Below are positions 43,699-52,169 of a stretch of DNA of 64,000 nucleotides, piece by piece. The notes beneath the pieces were generated by a model that saw only the letters and a list, made by a program, of their open reading frames with translations, ran no database searches and was not told the origin of the DNA. The DNA comes from CAVSJR01 sp963728285 (GTDB taxonomy: Bacteria; Actinomycetota; UBA4738; HRBIN12), in assembly GCA_963728285.1 (NCBI GenBank), contig CAVSJR010000001.1, positions 868,001 to 932,000 of the forward strand, read 5' to 3'. The position numbers and the translations under genes are program-made. Each line of letters begins with the position of its first letter. The first letter of the stretch is position 1.

Positions 43699-43732
43699 AA
43701 GCGGGGCCTCGGGATCACCCGGGGCCCCGCTT
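43699..43732. repeat. 15-bp stem hairpin between groEL and larE
   Basis: AAGCGGGGCCTCGGG pairs with CCCGGGGCCCCGCTT across a 4-nt loop, with a single G-U pair. There is no T run on the plus strand. It may be a backup terminator or a processing signal. Confidence 0.6.
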
Positions 43733-43792
43733 CCCATCTGCGAGCCGCTCGGCGGGGTGGCGCTCGGGCATCGAGCCGGCGCGCCGGCGAGG

Positions 43793-44636
43793 ATGGCAGA
43801 ATCCGTCTGGATGGAAACGGTCGACATCAAGCTCGAGCGCCTGCACGACGTCGTCCGTGAGACGGGCGGGGTGATCGTGGCGTACTCCGGCGGGGTCGAC
43901 TCGACGCTGGTCGCCGCCGTCGCCGCGAGGACACTCGGGGATCGAGCGCTCGCCGTCACGGCGGTCTCGCCGTCCCTGGCGCCGGGGGAGCTCGAACAGG
44001 CTCGCGCGGTCGCCGCCGAGATCGGCGTCCGCCATCGGACGGTCCGAACGTCGGAGACGAGCCGGCCCGAGTACCTCGCCAACGGCACCGACCGCTGCTA
44101 TCACTGCAAGAGCGAGCTCTACGACGTCCTCGCCGCCGTCGCGGCCGAATCCGGCCAGTCCGTGGTCGTCTCGGGGGCAAACGCCGACGACCTCGGGGAC
44201 TTCCGTCCGGGCCTTCGTGCCGCGGAGGAGCGGGGCGTCCGCCATCCGCTGATCGAGGCCGGGACTCACCAAGGCCGACGTCCGAGCCGCCGCCAGGGGA
44301 CTCGGCGTCCCGGCCTGGGACAAGCCGGCATCCGCCTGCCTGTCCTCGCGGATCCCGTTCGGGGTGACGATCACGGTGGAGGAGCTCTCGAGGGTCGGGC
44401 GCGCCGAGCGGTCGCTGAAGGATCTCGGATACCGCCAGTGCCGCGTGCGGGTGCATGGGGACCTCGTGCGGATCGAGGTCGAGGCGCCGGATCTCCGCCG
44501 GCTGGCTGAGCCCGGCATGCGCGAGCGGGTGATCATCGCGATGAAGGCGCTCGGATACCGATACGTGACCCTCGACCTCGAGGGGTTTCGGTCCGGAAGC
44601 ATGAACCCCGAGACCGCACCCGACGAGCGGGGATGA
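43793..44636 (+). CDS. larE: LarE-type ATP-dependent sacrificial sulfur transferase (one frameshift)
   Basis: PP-loop enzyme of the family that builds the nickel-pincer cofactor of lactate racemase by adding sulfur to a pyridinium carboxylate. The first frame has VIVAYSGGVDSTLVAAVAA, CYHCKSELYDVLA and SGANADDLGDFRPGL; the second has VTITVEELSRVG onward. Removing one base near 44263 joins them through TKADVRAAARGLGVPAWDK and PASACLSSRIPFG, giving 280 aa. The Cys in ACLSSR is probably the sacrificed residue. larB and larC are not in the window, so the true acceptor is uncertain. Confidence 0.9.
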
Positions 44637-44872
44637 TGAGCTCGCCGCCGCGCACGTTTCATCTGACGTTCCCGGGCAACGTCGTCTCGGAGCCCCTGCT
44701 GTACCGCATCTATCCGGACTTCGGCCTCGTTCCGAACATCCGGCGAGCGAACATCGATGAACGAGGCGGATGGGTGATCGTGGAGCTGCACGGCGACGAC
44801 GCGGAGATCGAGCGGTGCCTCACGTGGCTCGCGTCCGTCGGCGTGACCGTCGACCGGATCGACGAGGGGTAG
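44633..44872 (+). CDS. NIL domain protein
   Basis: A 79-aa ferredoxin-like fold protein with the NIL pattern: FHLTFPGNVVSEPLLYRIYPDF near the start, then ANIDERGGWVIVELHGDD. NIL domains occur at the C-terminus of MetN transporters and in some ferredoxins, where they bind small ligands. It overlaps larE by 4 bases and is followed 2 nt later by the thioesterase start. Confidence 0.82.
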   Translation: MMSSPPRTFHLTFPGNVVSEPLLYRIYPDFGLVPNIRRANIDERGGWVIVELHGDDAEIERCLTWLASVGVTVDRIDEG

Positions 44873-44874
44873 CC

Positions 44875-45297
44875 GTGCTGGAGATCAGGATCGCGATCCG
44901 CTGGCGCGACATGGACGCCTACGGTCACGTGAACAACGCCACCTACCTCACGTACCTCGAGGAGTGCCGGGACGCGTGGGTCCATCGGGTGCTGGGCGAG
45001 GTCTCGAACGCGTGGGACTTCGTCCTCGCGCGCATCGCCGTCGACTACCGAAGCCAGCTCCGGCAGGAGGATGGCGAGGTGATCGTGCGGTGCAGGATCG
45101 CGGGCGTCGGGCGGTCGAGCATCCGCACCCGCGAGGAGATCGTGAGGTCGGACGGAACGCTGTCCGCCGAGGCGGAATCGGTCATCGTTCCGAGGGATCC
45201 GGACCTCGATCGCTCGCGGCCGCTCACGGACGAGGAGCGCCGCCTGCTGGAGGCCGAGCTCGCAGTGGATTCGTCGGCAGCCTCGCCCCGACCCTGA
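44875..45297 (+). CDS. hotdog-fold acyl-CoA thioesterase
   Basis: A 140-aa 4-hydroxybenzoyl-CoA thioesterase-type protein with the signature IRWRDMDAYGHVNNATYLTYLEE, including the catalytic Asp, and VDYRSQLRQEDGEVIV. GTG 44875 is 2 nt after the NIL stop, so larE, NIL and this gene form one unit. The acyl substrate is unknown. Confidence 0.88.
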   Translation: MLEIRIAIRWRDMDAYGHVNNATYLTYLEECRDAWVHRVLGEVSNAWDFVLARIAVDYRSQLRQEDGEVIVRCRIAGVGRSSIRTREEIVRSDGTLSAEAESVIVPRDPDLDRSRPLTDEERRLLEAELAVDSSAASPRP

Positions 45298-45311
45298 CGG
45301 AGTCCGGGGTC

Positions 45312-46637
45312 TCAGTCGATGACGCGGCGGGCGTGCTTGAAATGGTCGCGGTACCAGCCGCTCCCGACCCACATGAGCGTGACGCCGCCGACGCTGCTCG
45401 AGGAGTCGAGCGCCCACCCGTTGCCCACGTACACGTCGACGTGATCGACGACGCCGTCGCCGCTTCCGTCGTAGAACAGCAGATCGCCGGTCTCCACCCT
45501 TCCCCACGAGATCCTCTTGCCGGCCGCGGCCATGTCGCGGGAGGCGCGCTGCGGCAGCGACCACCCGCGGTACGGACGTGGCGGGCTCGGGTCCCACGTC
45601 CCGACGCGCTCCTTGATCAACCACCACGCGAGTCCCGAGCAGTCGAATCCGCCTACCGGCTGCGCGCCGCAGCAATAGCCTCCGCCGGTGCGCTCGTCCC
45701 ACTCCCCGCCCCACACGTACGGATACCCCGCGGAGCGGATGCCCCACTGCACCATCCGACGCTTCTCCCGGCTCATCCGCGGAAGGGTGATGTCCTCGTA
45801 GGCTCGCATGCCGTCCAGGGTGTACGCCGCCGCCGTCTTGGCGCGGTAGAGGGACCATGCGACCTCGGCCCGGGGCATCGACGAGTCCGGATTCACGTCC
45901 ATGGACTCCGCGTCGTGGTTGTAGCGCAGGCCGATGCGCATTCCGATGACGGTCGAGCCGAAATTGTTCCACGTGTCGAACCGCCGCCCGTCGGCCGTCT
46001 GGATCCGATCGAGGCCGTCCGCCGCCGGCCCGAGCCCCAGCGCCCGGACGAGGACTCGATGGACCGTGGCCATCGTGACGGCGCCGTCCGGATTGATGGC
46101 CCGGTCCCCGCCCGCGTCCACCCATCCGAGGCGCACGGCGACGTTCGCGTAGCGGTAGAACGGAGCGGTGGCGGGAAGGTCGGAGAACCGGATGTCGCGG
46201 TCGACCCTCGCCTTGCGGGCGAACGCCTCGACCGCCGCCCGAAAGAAGAGCTTGCGAGACTCGAGCCTGTCCGGCCTGAACTCGGAGCGCCCTCGGGCAT
46301 CGACCGGGTAGTCGCGCATCCATCCGTGGGCCCCGGCCACGTAGTCGATCGCGGTTCGCGCCCAATGGCCGGACCCGACGTCGGACCAGCGGATGGAGCT
46401 CCCGGCGCGGCGGCTCGCGCCGAGGTCCCCGCCGGGGGGCGGCACGGATGGCGGGGCGGGCATGCCGGTTCCCGGCTCGCCCTCGGCGAACGCCCGGGAG
46501 CCGTCCACGGCGGAGCTCGGCGCGGGCGCCGCAGGACGCTCCGCGGCGGCCGGGGGAGCTCCGGGGAGGCTCGCGCCCACGGCGAGCGTGGCCGCGAGCA
46601 ACAGCAGCCGGGTTCGCAGGCGCCTCGGCGAGACCAT
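45312..46637 (-). CDS. secreted SLH-domain NlpC/P60 cell-wall hydrolase
   Basis: A 441-aa exported protein from ATG 46637 with an Arg-rich, hydrophobic signal peptide ending near PGAPPAAAE. Two to three S-layer-homology-like segments follow (IRWSDVGSGHWARTAIDYV; FSDLPATAPFYRYANVAVRL). The C-terminal NlpC/P60 domain has the catalytic Cys in GGFDCSGLAWWL and His in GVVDHVDVYVG. It probably binds and cleaves peptidoglycan. A TTG 30 bp upstream is a weaker start. Confidence 0.88.
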   Translation of the reverse strand: MVSPRRLRTRLLLLAATLAVGASLPGAPPAAAERPAAPAPSSAVDGSRAFAEGEPGTGMPAPPSVPPPGGDLGASRRAGSSIRWSDVGSGHWARTAIDYVAGAHGWMRDYPVDARGRSEFRPDRLESRKLFFRAAVEAFARKARVDRDIRFSDLPATAPFYRYANVAVRLGWVDAGGDRAINPDGAVTMATVHRVLVRALGLGPAADGLDRIQTADGRRFDTWNNFGSTVIGMRIGLRYNHDAESMDVNPDSSMPRAEVAWSLYRAKTAAAYTLDGMRAYEDITLPRMSREKRRMVQWGIRSAGYPYVWGGEWDERTGGGYCCGAQPVGGFDCSGLAWWLIKERVGTWDPSPPRPYRGWSLPQRASRDMAAAGKRISWGRVETGDLLFYDGSGDGVVDHVDVYVGNGWALDSSSSVGGVTLMWVGSGWYRDHFKHARRVID

Positions 46638-46774
46638 GCCAGTCGTTCTCGGCCGAAGAACTAGCAACCTTGAGCCATTCCGGGCTCAGTCGAACGGTTC
46701 AGCCGCCGGCCCGGCTGCCGATATCACGATGAGGAACGCGTCACGTCTTGAGAGGGCGGCTGGCCTGTATGCAG

Positions 46775-46780
46775 TAGGCT
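46775..46780 (+). promoter_or_regulatory. putative -10 box (TAGGCT), leaderless type
   Basis: TAGGCT ends 7 nt before the GTG at 46788 with no ribosome site between. Confidence 0.4.
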
Positions 46781-46787
46781 GACCGGC

Positions 46788-47000
46788 GTGCTCGGGGAGC
46801 GGGAGGCAATCGTGCTCGAGGTGAAGCCGTGGGACGTCCACGGGGTCGCGTACGTGGACGTGACCGTCACGTTCCCGGACCGCAGCGTCGAAGCCGCCCG
46901 GCTGGGCCGTGAGAGCGTTCCCGACGAGCTTCGCCCCGGCGATCGCGTCCTGGTGACGACGGCTGCGAACATGATCGTCTCCGTGCGGGGAACGACCTAA
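46788..47000 (+). CDS. small hypothetical beta-rich protein
   Basis: A 70-aa protein with alternating hydrophobic residues (EAIVLEVKPWDVHGVAYVDV, DRVLVTTAANMIVSV) suggesting a small OB- or SH3-like barrel. I do not recognise the family. It is 6 nt before another small gene on the same strand and has its own -10 box. Confidence 0.55.
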   Translation: MLGEREAIVLEVKPWDVHGVAYVDVTVTFPDRSVEAARLGRESVPDELRPGDRVLVTTAANMIVSVRGTT

Positions 47001-47006
47001 GCGAGG

Positions 47007-47210
47007 GTGATCGACCTGTACGACTGGACCTACCTCGACGACGTCGGCAACGAGGTCGGCAGATCGGAGCGATTCGCCGACCCCGAGGCCGCCGAGGATT
47101 GGATGGGCGTGGCCTGGCCGGACCTCGCCGAGCGAGGGGTCGAGCACGTCGAGCTCGTCGATCGCTCCCGCGACCGGCGCGTCTACAGGATGGGGCTCGG
47201 CGCCGAGTAG
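47007..47210 (+). CDS. small acidic hypothetical protein
   Basis: A 67-aa protein (YDWTYLDDVGNEVGRSERF, then DPEAAEDWMGVAWPDLAERG). The pattern of a short beta-strand start, DWMG helix and a conserved-looking end resembles uncharacterised actinobacterial proteins, but I cannot name a family. GTG 47007 follows AGCGAGG. It ends 4 nt before the convergent ribbon-helix-helix-like gene. Confidence 0.55.
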   Translation: MIDLYDWTYLDDVGNEVGRSERFADPEAAEDWMGVAWPDLAERGVEHVELVDRSRDRRVYRMGLGAE

Positions 47211-47214
47211 GCGA

Positions 47215-47742
47215 TCAGTCGGTCGGACCCTCGGACCGGACCTTCTCGACGTGGACCAGGGCATCGCGCAGGTCCTTCAGCCATTCCTCCTGCCGCGACG
47301 CGACGAGGGCGACGCACCACGCGAGCGCGTGGCTTCGGCTCCGAGCGACCCCGGCGTCCACGAGCGTGTCGAGCACCTTTCGCTGCGGCATCCGCAGCCG
47401 CGTCATCGCCGGGACGCTGACGGTGGTGAACAGCCTGGTGGTCTCGGCGCACGATGCCCCCCACGAGACGCGACGCCCGAATCGCCGCTGCGCTTCGTCG
47501 GCGATCCGCATGCGCTGCTCGCGGGTGTCCTCCCGGAAGCCGTCGATCCGGGAGCCCACGGCGGCCGCCTTCGCCTCCTCGCCCGCCTCGCCCGGCAGCT
47601 CCGGGACCGACAGGGTTCCGACCACGAGGATCTCGTCTCGGTCCGAGCTCACGCGGGGGGGCTCGGTGAACCAGTCGTTCGGCAGCCGGCCCGCGAACCA
47701 GCCCTGCAGCTCCTGCTCTGAGGCGTCCGGTGATGTCTTCAT
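47215..47742 (-). CDS. conserved actinobacterial protein with ribbon-helix-helix-like C-terminus
   Basis: A 175-aa protein from ATG 47742 (GTG 47748 is 2 codons upstream). The C-terminal third, MTRLRMPQRKVLDTLVDAG with ARSRSHALAWCVALV, has the strand-helix-helix spacing of Arc/CopG-type DNA-binding domains. The N-terminal part is not recognised. Its promoter contains tandem octads in the spacer, which suggests autoregulation. The ATG lies 6 nt after the -10 box. Confidence 0.65.
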   Translation of the reverse strand: MKTSPDASEQELQGWFAGRLPNDWFTEPPRVSSDRDEILVVGTLSVPELPGEAGEEAKAAAVGSRIDGFREDTREQRMRIADEAQRRFGRRVSWGASCAETTRLFTTVSVPAMTRLRMPQRKVLDTLVDAGVARSRSHALAWCVALVASRQEEWLKDLRDALVHVEKVRSEGPTD

Positions 47743-47748
47743 GCGCAC

Positions 47749-47776
47749 AGATTACATCATTACTTCATTGCGTCAA
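47749..47776 (-). promoter_or_regulatory. promoter TTGACG-16-TAATCT for the ribbon-helix-helix-like gene
   Basis: On the minus strand TTGACG (47776-47771) and TAATCT (47754-47749) are 16 bp apart. ATG 47742 follows 6 nt later, so the transcript is probably leaderless. The segment is markedly AT-rich for this genome. Confidence 0.65.
47753..47768 (-). repeat. tandem octads (ATGAAGTA, ATGATGTA), candidate operator
   Basis: Two adjacent 8-bp direct repeats differing at one position lie between the -35 and -10 elements. Tandem short direct repeats are typical targets of ribbon-helix-helix repressors. Confidence 0.45.
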
Positions 47777-47810
47777 GGCGCGCGAGAATGCGTCGATCCA
47801 CGGCGTTGGC

Positions 47811-47816
47811 TAGGCT
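47811..47816 (+). promoter_or_regulatory. putative -10 box (TAGGCT) for the M20 peptidase gene
   Basis: TAGGCT ends 9 nt before ATG 47826 and no ribosome site is seen. Confidence 0.35.
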
Positions 47817-47825
47817 CTCCCTCCC

Positions 47826-49232
47826 ATGGAACCCCTCCCCGGCGACGATGGTTCGGGCCGCGCCGACGGCGACCGCCGTCCACGCGAGTCTGCCGCGAGC
47901 CCCGCATCCCCGTCGGCCGGGGCCCAGAGCGTGCTCGCCGCCGGGGGCGAAGCCACGCCGAGCGAGCGGGATCGAGCGATCCTCGAGGCGATCGCGCAGG
48001 AGCGCGGCTCGATGGAGGAGCTCGCCGCGAGGCTCGTCGCCGCACCGACCGTGCTGGGGGACGAGGAGGCCGGGCAGGCGGTGATGCGCGAGGCCCTCGA
48101 GGGATTGGGGCTCCGTCCAATCGACGTTCCGATGGACGCCGACGCCCTGCGGGCGCACCCCGGGCACTCGCCCTTTTCCTGGGACGTCGGAGGCAAGGCG
48201 AACGTGGTCGCGACCTGGGAACCGGCGCCCGGCACGGACGAGCCCCCCGGACGGTCGCTGATCCTGAACGGACACATCGACGTCGTCAGCCCCGAGCCCG
48301 TCGCGCGATGGGGAACCTCGCCATTCCAAGCCTCTCGGGACGGTGACTGGATGTACGGGCGCGGGGCCGCCGACATGAAGTCCGGGCTCGCCGCCATCAT
48401 CGGTGCCGTCGCGGGGCTGAAGCGACTCGGGGGCTCGCCGCGGGCGCCGGTGACGCTGGAATCGGTCGTGGAGGAGGAGTGCACCGGCAACGGGACCCTG
48501 CAGTGCATCCTCGCGGGCTACACGGCGGACGCGGCGATCGTCGCCGAGCCGTTCGGGGCGGGGATCACGACGTCACAGGTGGGGGTCCTGTGGTTCGACG
48601 TGCGTGTCGCGGGCGTTCCCGGCCATGCCGGCGAGGAGCGACCCGGCTCGAACGCGATCGAGCAGAGCTACGCGGTGGTGCGGGCCCTGCGAGGACTCGA
48701 GGCCGAGCTGAACGTCGCCCCCCCGCCGCCGTACGACCGCCTCGCGCACCCGATCTCGATGAACGTCGGCGTCATTCGGGGCGGGGATTGGCCGTCGACC
48801 GCTCCCGGCGAGTGCGTGACCTCGTATCGCATCGCGCTCTATCCCGGCACGCGGATCCGCGACCTGCAGGACCGTATCGAGGCGATCGTCGCCGGGGTCG
48901 CGGCCGCGGATCCGGCCTTCGTCGAACCGCCGCAGGTCCTCTACGACGGCTTCGCGTCGCACGGGTACTCGATCGGAGACGACGCGCCCCTCGTGGCCGA
49001 GCTCGCCGGCGCGTTCGGCCGCGCGACCGGTGGCCCGCCCGCGTTGGTCCCCACGACCGGGACCTCCGACGCCGGGATGCTCGGCCTGTACGGCGAGACG
49101 CCGGCCGTCTGCTTCGGCCCGTACGCGGAGCGGGTGCACGCCGTCGACGAGCGCGTCTATCTTCCGTCGATCGTGCAGACGGCACAGGTGCTGGGCTTGT
49201 TCATCGCGGATTGGTGCGGGCTCGACGGCTGA
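47826..49232 (+). CDS. M20-family peptidase/deacylase (ArgE/DapE type)
   Basis: A 468-aa dinuclear zinc hydrolase. Metal and catalytic residues appear in LILNGHIDVVSP, GRGAADMKSGLAAI, VVEEECTGNG (general base Glu) and near the end in GPYAERVHAVDERVYL. The first 55 residues are low complexity. Substrates of the family are acyl- or succinyl-amino acids and dipeptides. It is followed by an ATP-grasp enzyme and a C45 hydrolase, so the three may act on the same amide-linked metabolite. Confidence 0.88.
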   Translation: MEPLPGDDGSGRADGDRRPRESAASPASPSAGAQSVLAAGGEATPSERDRAILEAIAQERGSMEELAARLVAAPTVLGDEEAGQAVMREALEGLGLRPIDVPMDADALRAHPGHSPFSWDVGGKANVVATWEPAPGTDEPPGRSLILNGHIDVVSPEPVARWGTSPFQASRDGDWMYGRGAADMKSGLAAIIGAVAGLKRLGGSPRAPVTLESVVEEECTGNGTLQCILAGYTADAAIVAEPFGAGITTSQVGVLWFDVRVAGVPGHAGEERPGSNAIEQSYAVVRALRGLEAELNVAPPPPYDRLAHPISMNVGVIRGGDWPSTAPGECVTSYRIALYPGTRIRDLQDRIEAIVAGVAAADPAFVEPPQVLYDGFASHGYSIGDDAPLVAELAGAFGRATGGPPALVPTTGTSDAGMLGLYGETPAVCFGPYAERVHAVDERVYLPSIVQTAQVLGLFIADWCGLDG

Positions 49233-49400
49233 TCCGGCGCGCCGGCGACCGCCCGCGCCGTTTGCCTGATGCGCGCGGCTCGACGTCCGGCTAGCATCGT
49301 GTCGCCGGTCGCGGAGCGGTCCGGCGTCCCGTTTCGTGCGACGGCGATGATCGGACACGAAGGGGAGCGATGCGACGCTGGACGTCGCGAGGGGGTGGGC

Positions 49401-50858
49401 GTGGAGACCGGCTCCTCTTTGCGGGGCATCCACGAGATCCGGCGGTTCTTCCGGACGAACGAGACGCCCGTGTATTTCGTGTCGGCCACGGCGTTCAACC
49501 TCCTCGGGATCGATCGCTGGGTCCGGAACTTCCGCTTCATCAACTACTACGACTCGTTCGACGGTCACCACCCCAACGTGTTCGTGCCGGGGGAGCGGAC
49601 GTCCCGGACCTTCGAGTCGATCGAGGACATCTGCAATTACCTGCTCGGGCACAAGGAGGTCGTCGACTACGTCACGTCCAAGGGGAGCGGCAAGGCGGCG
49701 TTCCTCATGTTCGACGAGGAGACCGAGGACCTGGCGCGGGAGCTCGGACTCGAGGTCGCGTTTCCGTCGGCGGCGCTTCGTCACCGGCTGGACTCGAAGA
49801 TCGTGACGACGAAACTGGGGGACGAGGCGGGCGTGCCGAGCGTGCCGAACATCCTCGGGCGGGCCGAGGACTACCGGCAGCTCCTCGATCTCGCGGCGGC
49901 GGTCGGACTCGGGACGGACCTCGTCGTGCAGACCCCCTACGGGGATTCCGGGCAGACGACGTTCTTCATCGCGGCGGAGTCCGATTGGATCGACTGCGAG
50001 GAGGAGCTCGCGGGCGAGGAGCTGAAGGTGATGAAGAGGATCGAGCCGCGCGAGGCGGCCATCGAGGGGGTCGTGACGCGCCACGGCACCCTCGTCGGGC
50101 CGCTCATGGCCGAGCTCACCGGCTTTCCCGAGCTGACCCCCTACGACGGCGGATGGTGCGGCAACGACGTGTCCTCGAGCGTGCTCAGCGAGCGTCAGCG
50201 CGACTTCGCCCGGGACCGCACGCTTGCGATGGGGGAGCGGCTGCGCGCCGAGGGCTACCGCGGCTACTTCGAGTTGGATTTCCTCGCCGACGCCGCCACG
50301 GGCGAGATGTATCTGGGGGAGCTGAACCCCCGCGTGACGGGAGCGAGCTCCATCACGAACGTCACGGCGGTCGCCTACGGCGACATGCCGCTGTTCCTGT
50401 TCCATCTGCTCGAGTTCATGGACGTCGACTACGAGATCGACGTGGACGAGCTGAACGAGCGCTGGGCGCACCCCTCGAGCATCGACAGCTGGACGCAGTT
50501 CATCCTGAAGCAGACCGATCCGGCGGTGGAGGCGATCACGAGGGCGCCGGCATCGGGGATCTGGCGGATGCACGACGACGGGATCGCGTTCCTTCGTCGC
50601 GACACGGACTGGCACACGATCTCCGAGGACGACGAGGCCTTCTACCTTCGGATCGCCGCCGAGGGAGGGTACCGCTATCCGGGCGCGGATCTGGGGATCA
50701 TCGTGGCGCGGGGGCAGTTCATGGACGAGGACCACGAGCTGCTGGATCGCGCTCGCCGATGGATCGACGGCATCCAGGGGCAGTTCGCGAGCGAGCCCAT
50801 CCCGCCGACGGCGCGGCCGGCGGTTGCGCCCGAGCCGTTCGGCTTCAAGATGCTCTGA
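49401..50858 (+). CDS. ATP-grasp enzyme (biotin-carboxylase-like), unknown substrate
   Basis: A 485-aa protein from GTG 49401 (GTG 49395 also possible) behind GAGGGGG. A pre-grasp domain (FVSATAFNLLGIDRWVRNF) leads to the ATP-grasp core: VVQTPYGDSGQTTFFI, LKVMKRIEPREAAIEGVV and the Mg-binding ELNPRVTGASSITN. There is no biotin-carboxyl-carrier or carboxyltransferase partner nearby, so a carboxylase role is unsupported. The downstream gene is an Ntn-hydrolase, suggesting peptide or amide-bond chemistry. Confidence 0.82.
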   Translation: METGSSLRGIHEIRRFFRTNETPVYFVSATAFNLLGIDRWVRNFRFINYYDSFDGHHPNVFVPGERTSRTFESIEDICNYLLGHKEVVDYVTSKGSGKAAFLMFDEETEDLARELGLEVAFPSAALRHRLDSKIVTTKLGDEAGVPSVPNILGRAEDYRQLLDLAAAVGLGTDLVVQTPYGDSGQTTFFIAAESDWIDCEEELAGEELKVMKRIEPREAAIEGVVTRHGTLVGPLMAELTGFPELTPYDGGWCGNDVSSSVLSERQRDFARDRTLAMGERLRAEGYRGYFELDFLADAATGEMYLGELNPRVTGASSITNVTAVAYGDMPLFLFHLLEFMDVDYEIDVDELNERWAHPSSIDSWTQFILKQTDPAVEAITRAPASGIWRMHDDGIAFLRRDTDWHTISEDDEAFYLRIAAEGGYRYPGADLGIIVARGQFMDEDHELLDRARRWIDGIQGQFASEPIPPTARPAVAPEPFGFKML

Positions 50859-50876
50859 CCCGCGTCGCCCGTCCCG

Positions 50877-50882
50877 TACCCT
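50877..50882 (+). promoter_or_regulatory. putative -10 box (TACCCT) before the C45 gene
   Basis: TACCCT ends 8 nt before ATG 50891, leaderless-type spacing. Confidence 0.35.
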
Positions 50883-50890
50883 AGACGGCG

Positions 50891-51885
50891 ATGCCTACGA
50901 CCCCGTTCACGTTCCGGGCGATCGAGGAGCTCGAGCTCGGTCCGAAGTGGAGCGCCCTCTTCGCCGAGCATCTGGCCGCGGTACTCCGGGTGGTTCCTCT
51001 CGGAGGGCGAGGAGGCGCGCGCGAGCTTCGCGACGTCCTCGCGCATGCTCCGGGCGCACATGCCCGAGCTGTATCCCACCTACGAGCGCCTCGTGGAGCT
51101 CGCCGGCGGCGGGGATCTCGCCGCACGGATGCTGTCGATCTACAGCCCGCCCCCCTACCTCGCCGCATGCTCGCAGGGGGCGTGGACACGCGGGCGGCCC
51201 GATGCTCGTTCGAAACTACGACTACGCGCCGTCGCTCCTCGAGGGCGTCGTCCTGTCGAGCCGCATGCTCGAGCGCCGTGTCATCGGGATGAGCGACTGC
51301 CTGTGGGGCTTGCTCGACGGGATGAACGACGCCGGGCTCGCGGTCTCGCTCACCTTCGGCGGGCGGCGGGCGCTCGGGGACGGGTTCGGGATCCCCATCG
51401 TCCTGCGCTACGTGCTCGAGACGTGCTCGACCGTCGACGAGGCGCGAGAGGTCCTCGCTCGTCTGCCGTACAACCTGGCGCACAACCTCACGCTCATCGA
51501 TGGCGACGGCCGGGTGCTGACCGCATACCTGTCGCCCGATCGCGAGCCGGTGTTCGCCGCCTTTCCCGCGGCCACGAACCATCAGGGCTTGGTGGAGTGG
51601 CCCGAGCAGGCGAGGGCGACGCGGACGGTGGAGCGCGAGCGACGCATCGTCCAGCTCCTGCAGAAGCCCGATCTCCCACCCGAGGCGTTCGCCGACGCCT
51701 TCCTCGATCCGCCGCTCTACAGCACGGCATACGCGAGCGGGTTCGGGACGCTCTTCACGTCGGTCTATCGGCCCGCGGACGGCAGGGCGTGGTACCGCTG
51801 GCCCTCGTACGCCTGGGAGCAGTCGTTCGATCGCTTCGTGGAGGGAACGCACGAGGAGGTCCTCGCGGAGGGCTCCGTGGCCTGA
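50891..51885 (+). CDS. C45-family autoproteolytic acyltransferase/hydrolase (two frameshifts)
   Basis: Ntn-hydrolase related to isopenicillin-N acyltransferase and carcinine hydrolase, about 330 aa after repair. Three frames carry MPTTPFTFRAIEELELGPKW, then GWFLSEGEEARASFATSSRM to AACSQGAWTRG, then GPMLVRNYDYAPSLLEG to the end. Removing one base near 50978 and one near 51195 joins them. The Cys in AACSQG followed by GPMLVRNYDY fits the nucleophile released by self-cleavage. It sits 32 bp after the ATP-grasp gene. Confidence 0.85.
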
Positions 51886-51923
51886 CCGTTCCGGACGCAC
51901 CGGGGAAGGTCACCCGAGCGTGG

Positions 51924-52067
51924 TCACGAGAGGTAGGAGCCCGGGTCCTCACGGAAGTCGATGAGGCAGCCTCTGGAGCAGAAATAGTAGGTCACGCCCT
52001 CGTACTCCCAGGCGGCTTCCGCGGCCTTGGCGTCCACCTCCATGCCACAGACGGGATCGATCTCCAA
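51924..52067 (-). CDS. YHS-domain metal-binding mini-protein
   Basis: A 47-aa protein that begins LEIDPVCGMEVDA and continues with YYFCSRGCLIDFREDPGSY. C7, C30 and C34 fit the YHS/TRASH metal-binding pattern found in copper and other heavy-metal proteins. The start is TTG 52067 with GGAG about 12 nt upstream. It is convergent with the C45 gene. It stands alone and is not part of a P-type ATPase. Confidence 0.85.
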   Translation of the reverse strand: MEIDPVCGMEVDAKAAEAAWEYEGVTYYFCSRGCLIDFREDPGSYLS

Positions 52068-52169
52068 TGGACGCGCTCCTCCCAGCCGCCGTGCCGTCGC
52101 GTGCGCGGCAGCATATCGGGAGCCTCGACGCTCGTGTCATCGGGTCCGCCGCCGTGGAAGACTCGTCCG

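Noticed and set aside
49401..50858. Calling the ATP-grasp protein a biotin carboxylase subunit
   Set aside because: No BCCP, carboxyltransferase or biotin genes are nearby; only the fold is supported.
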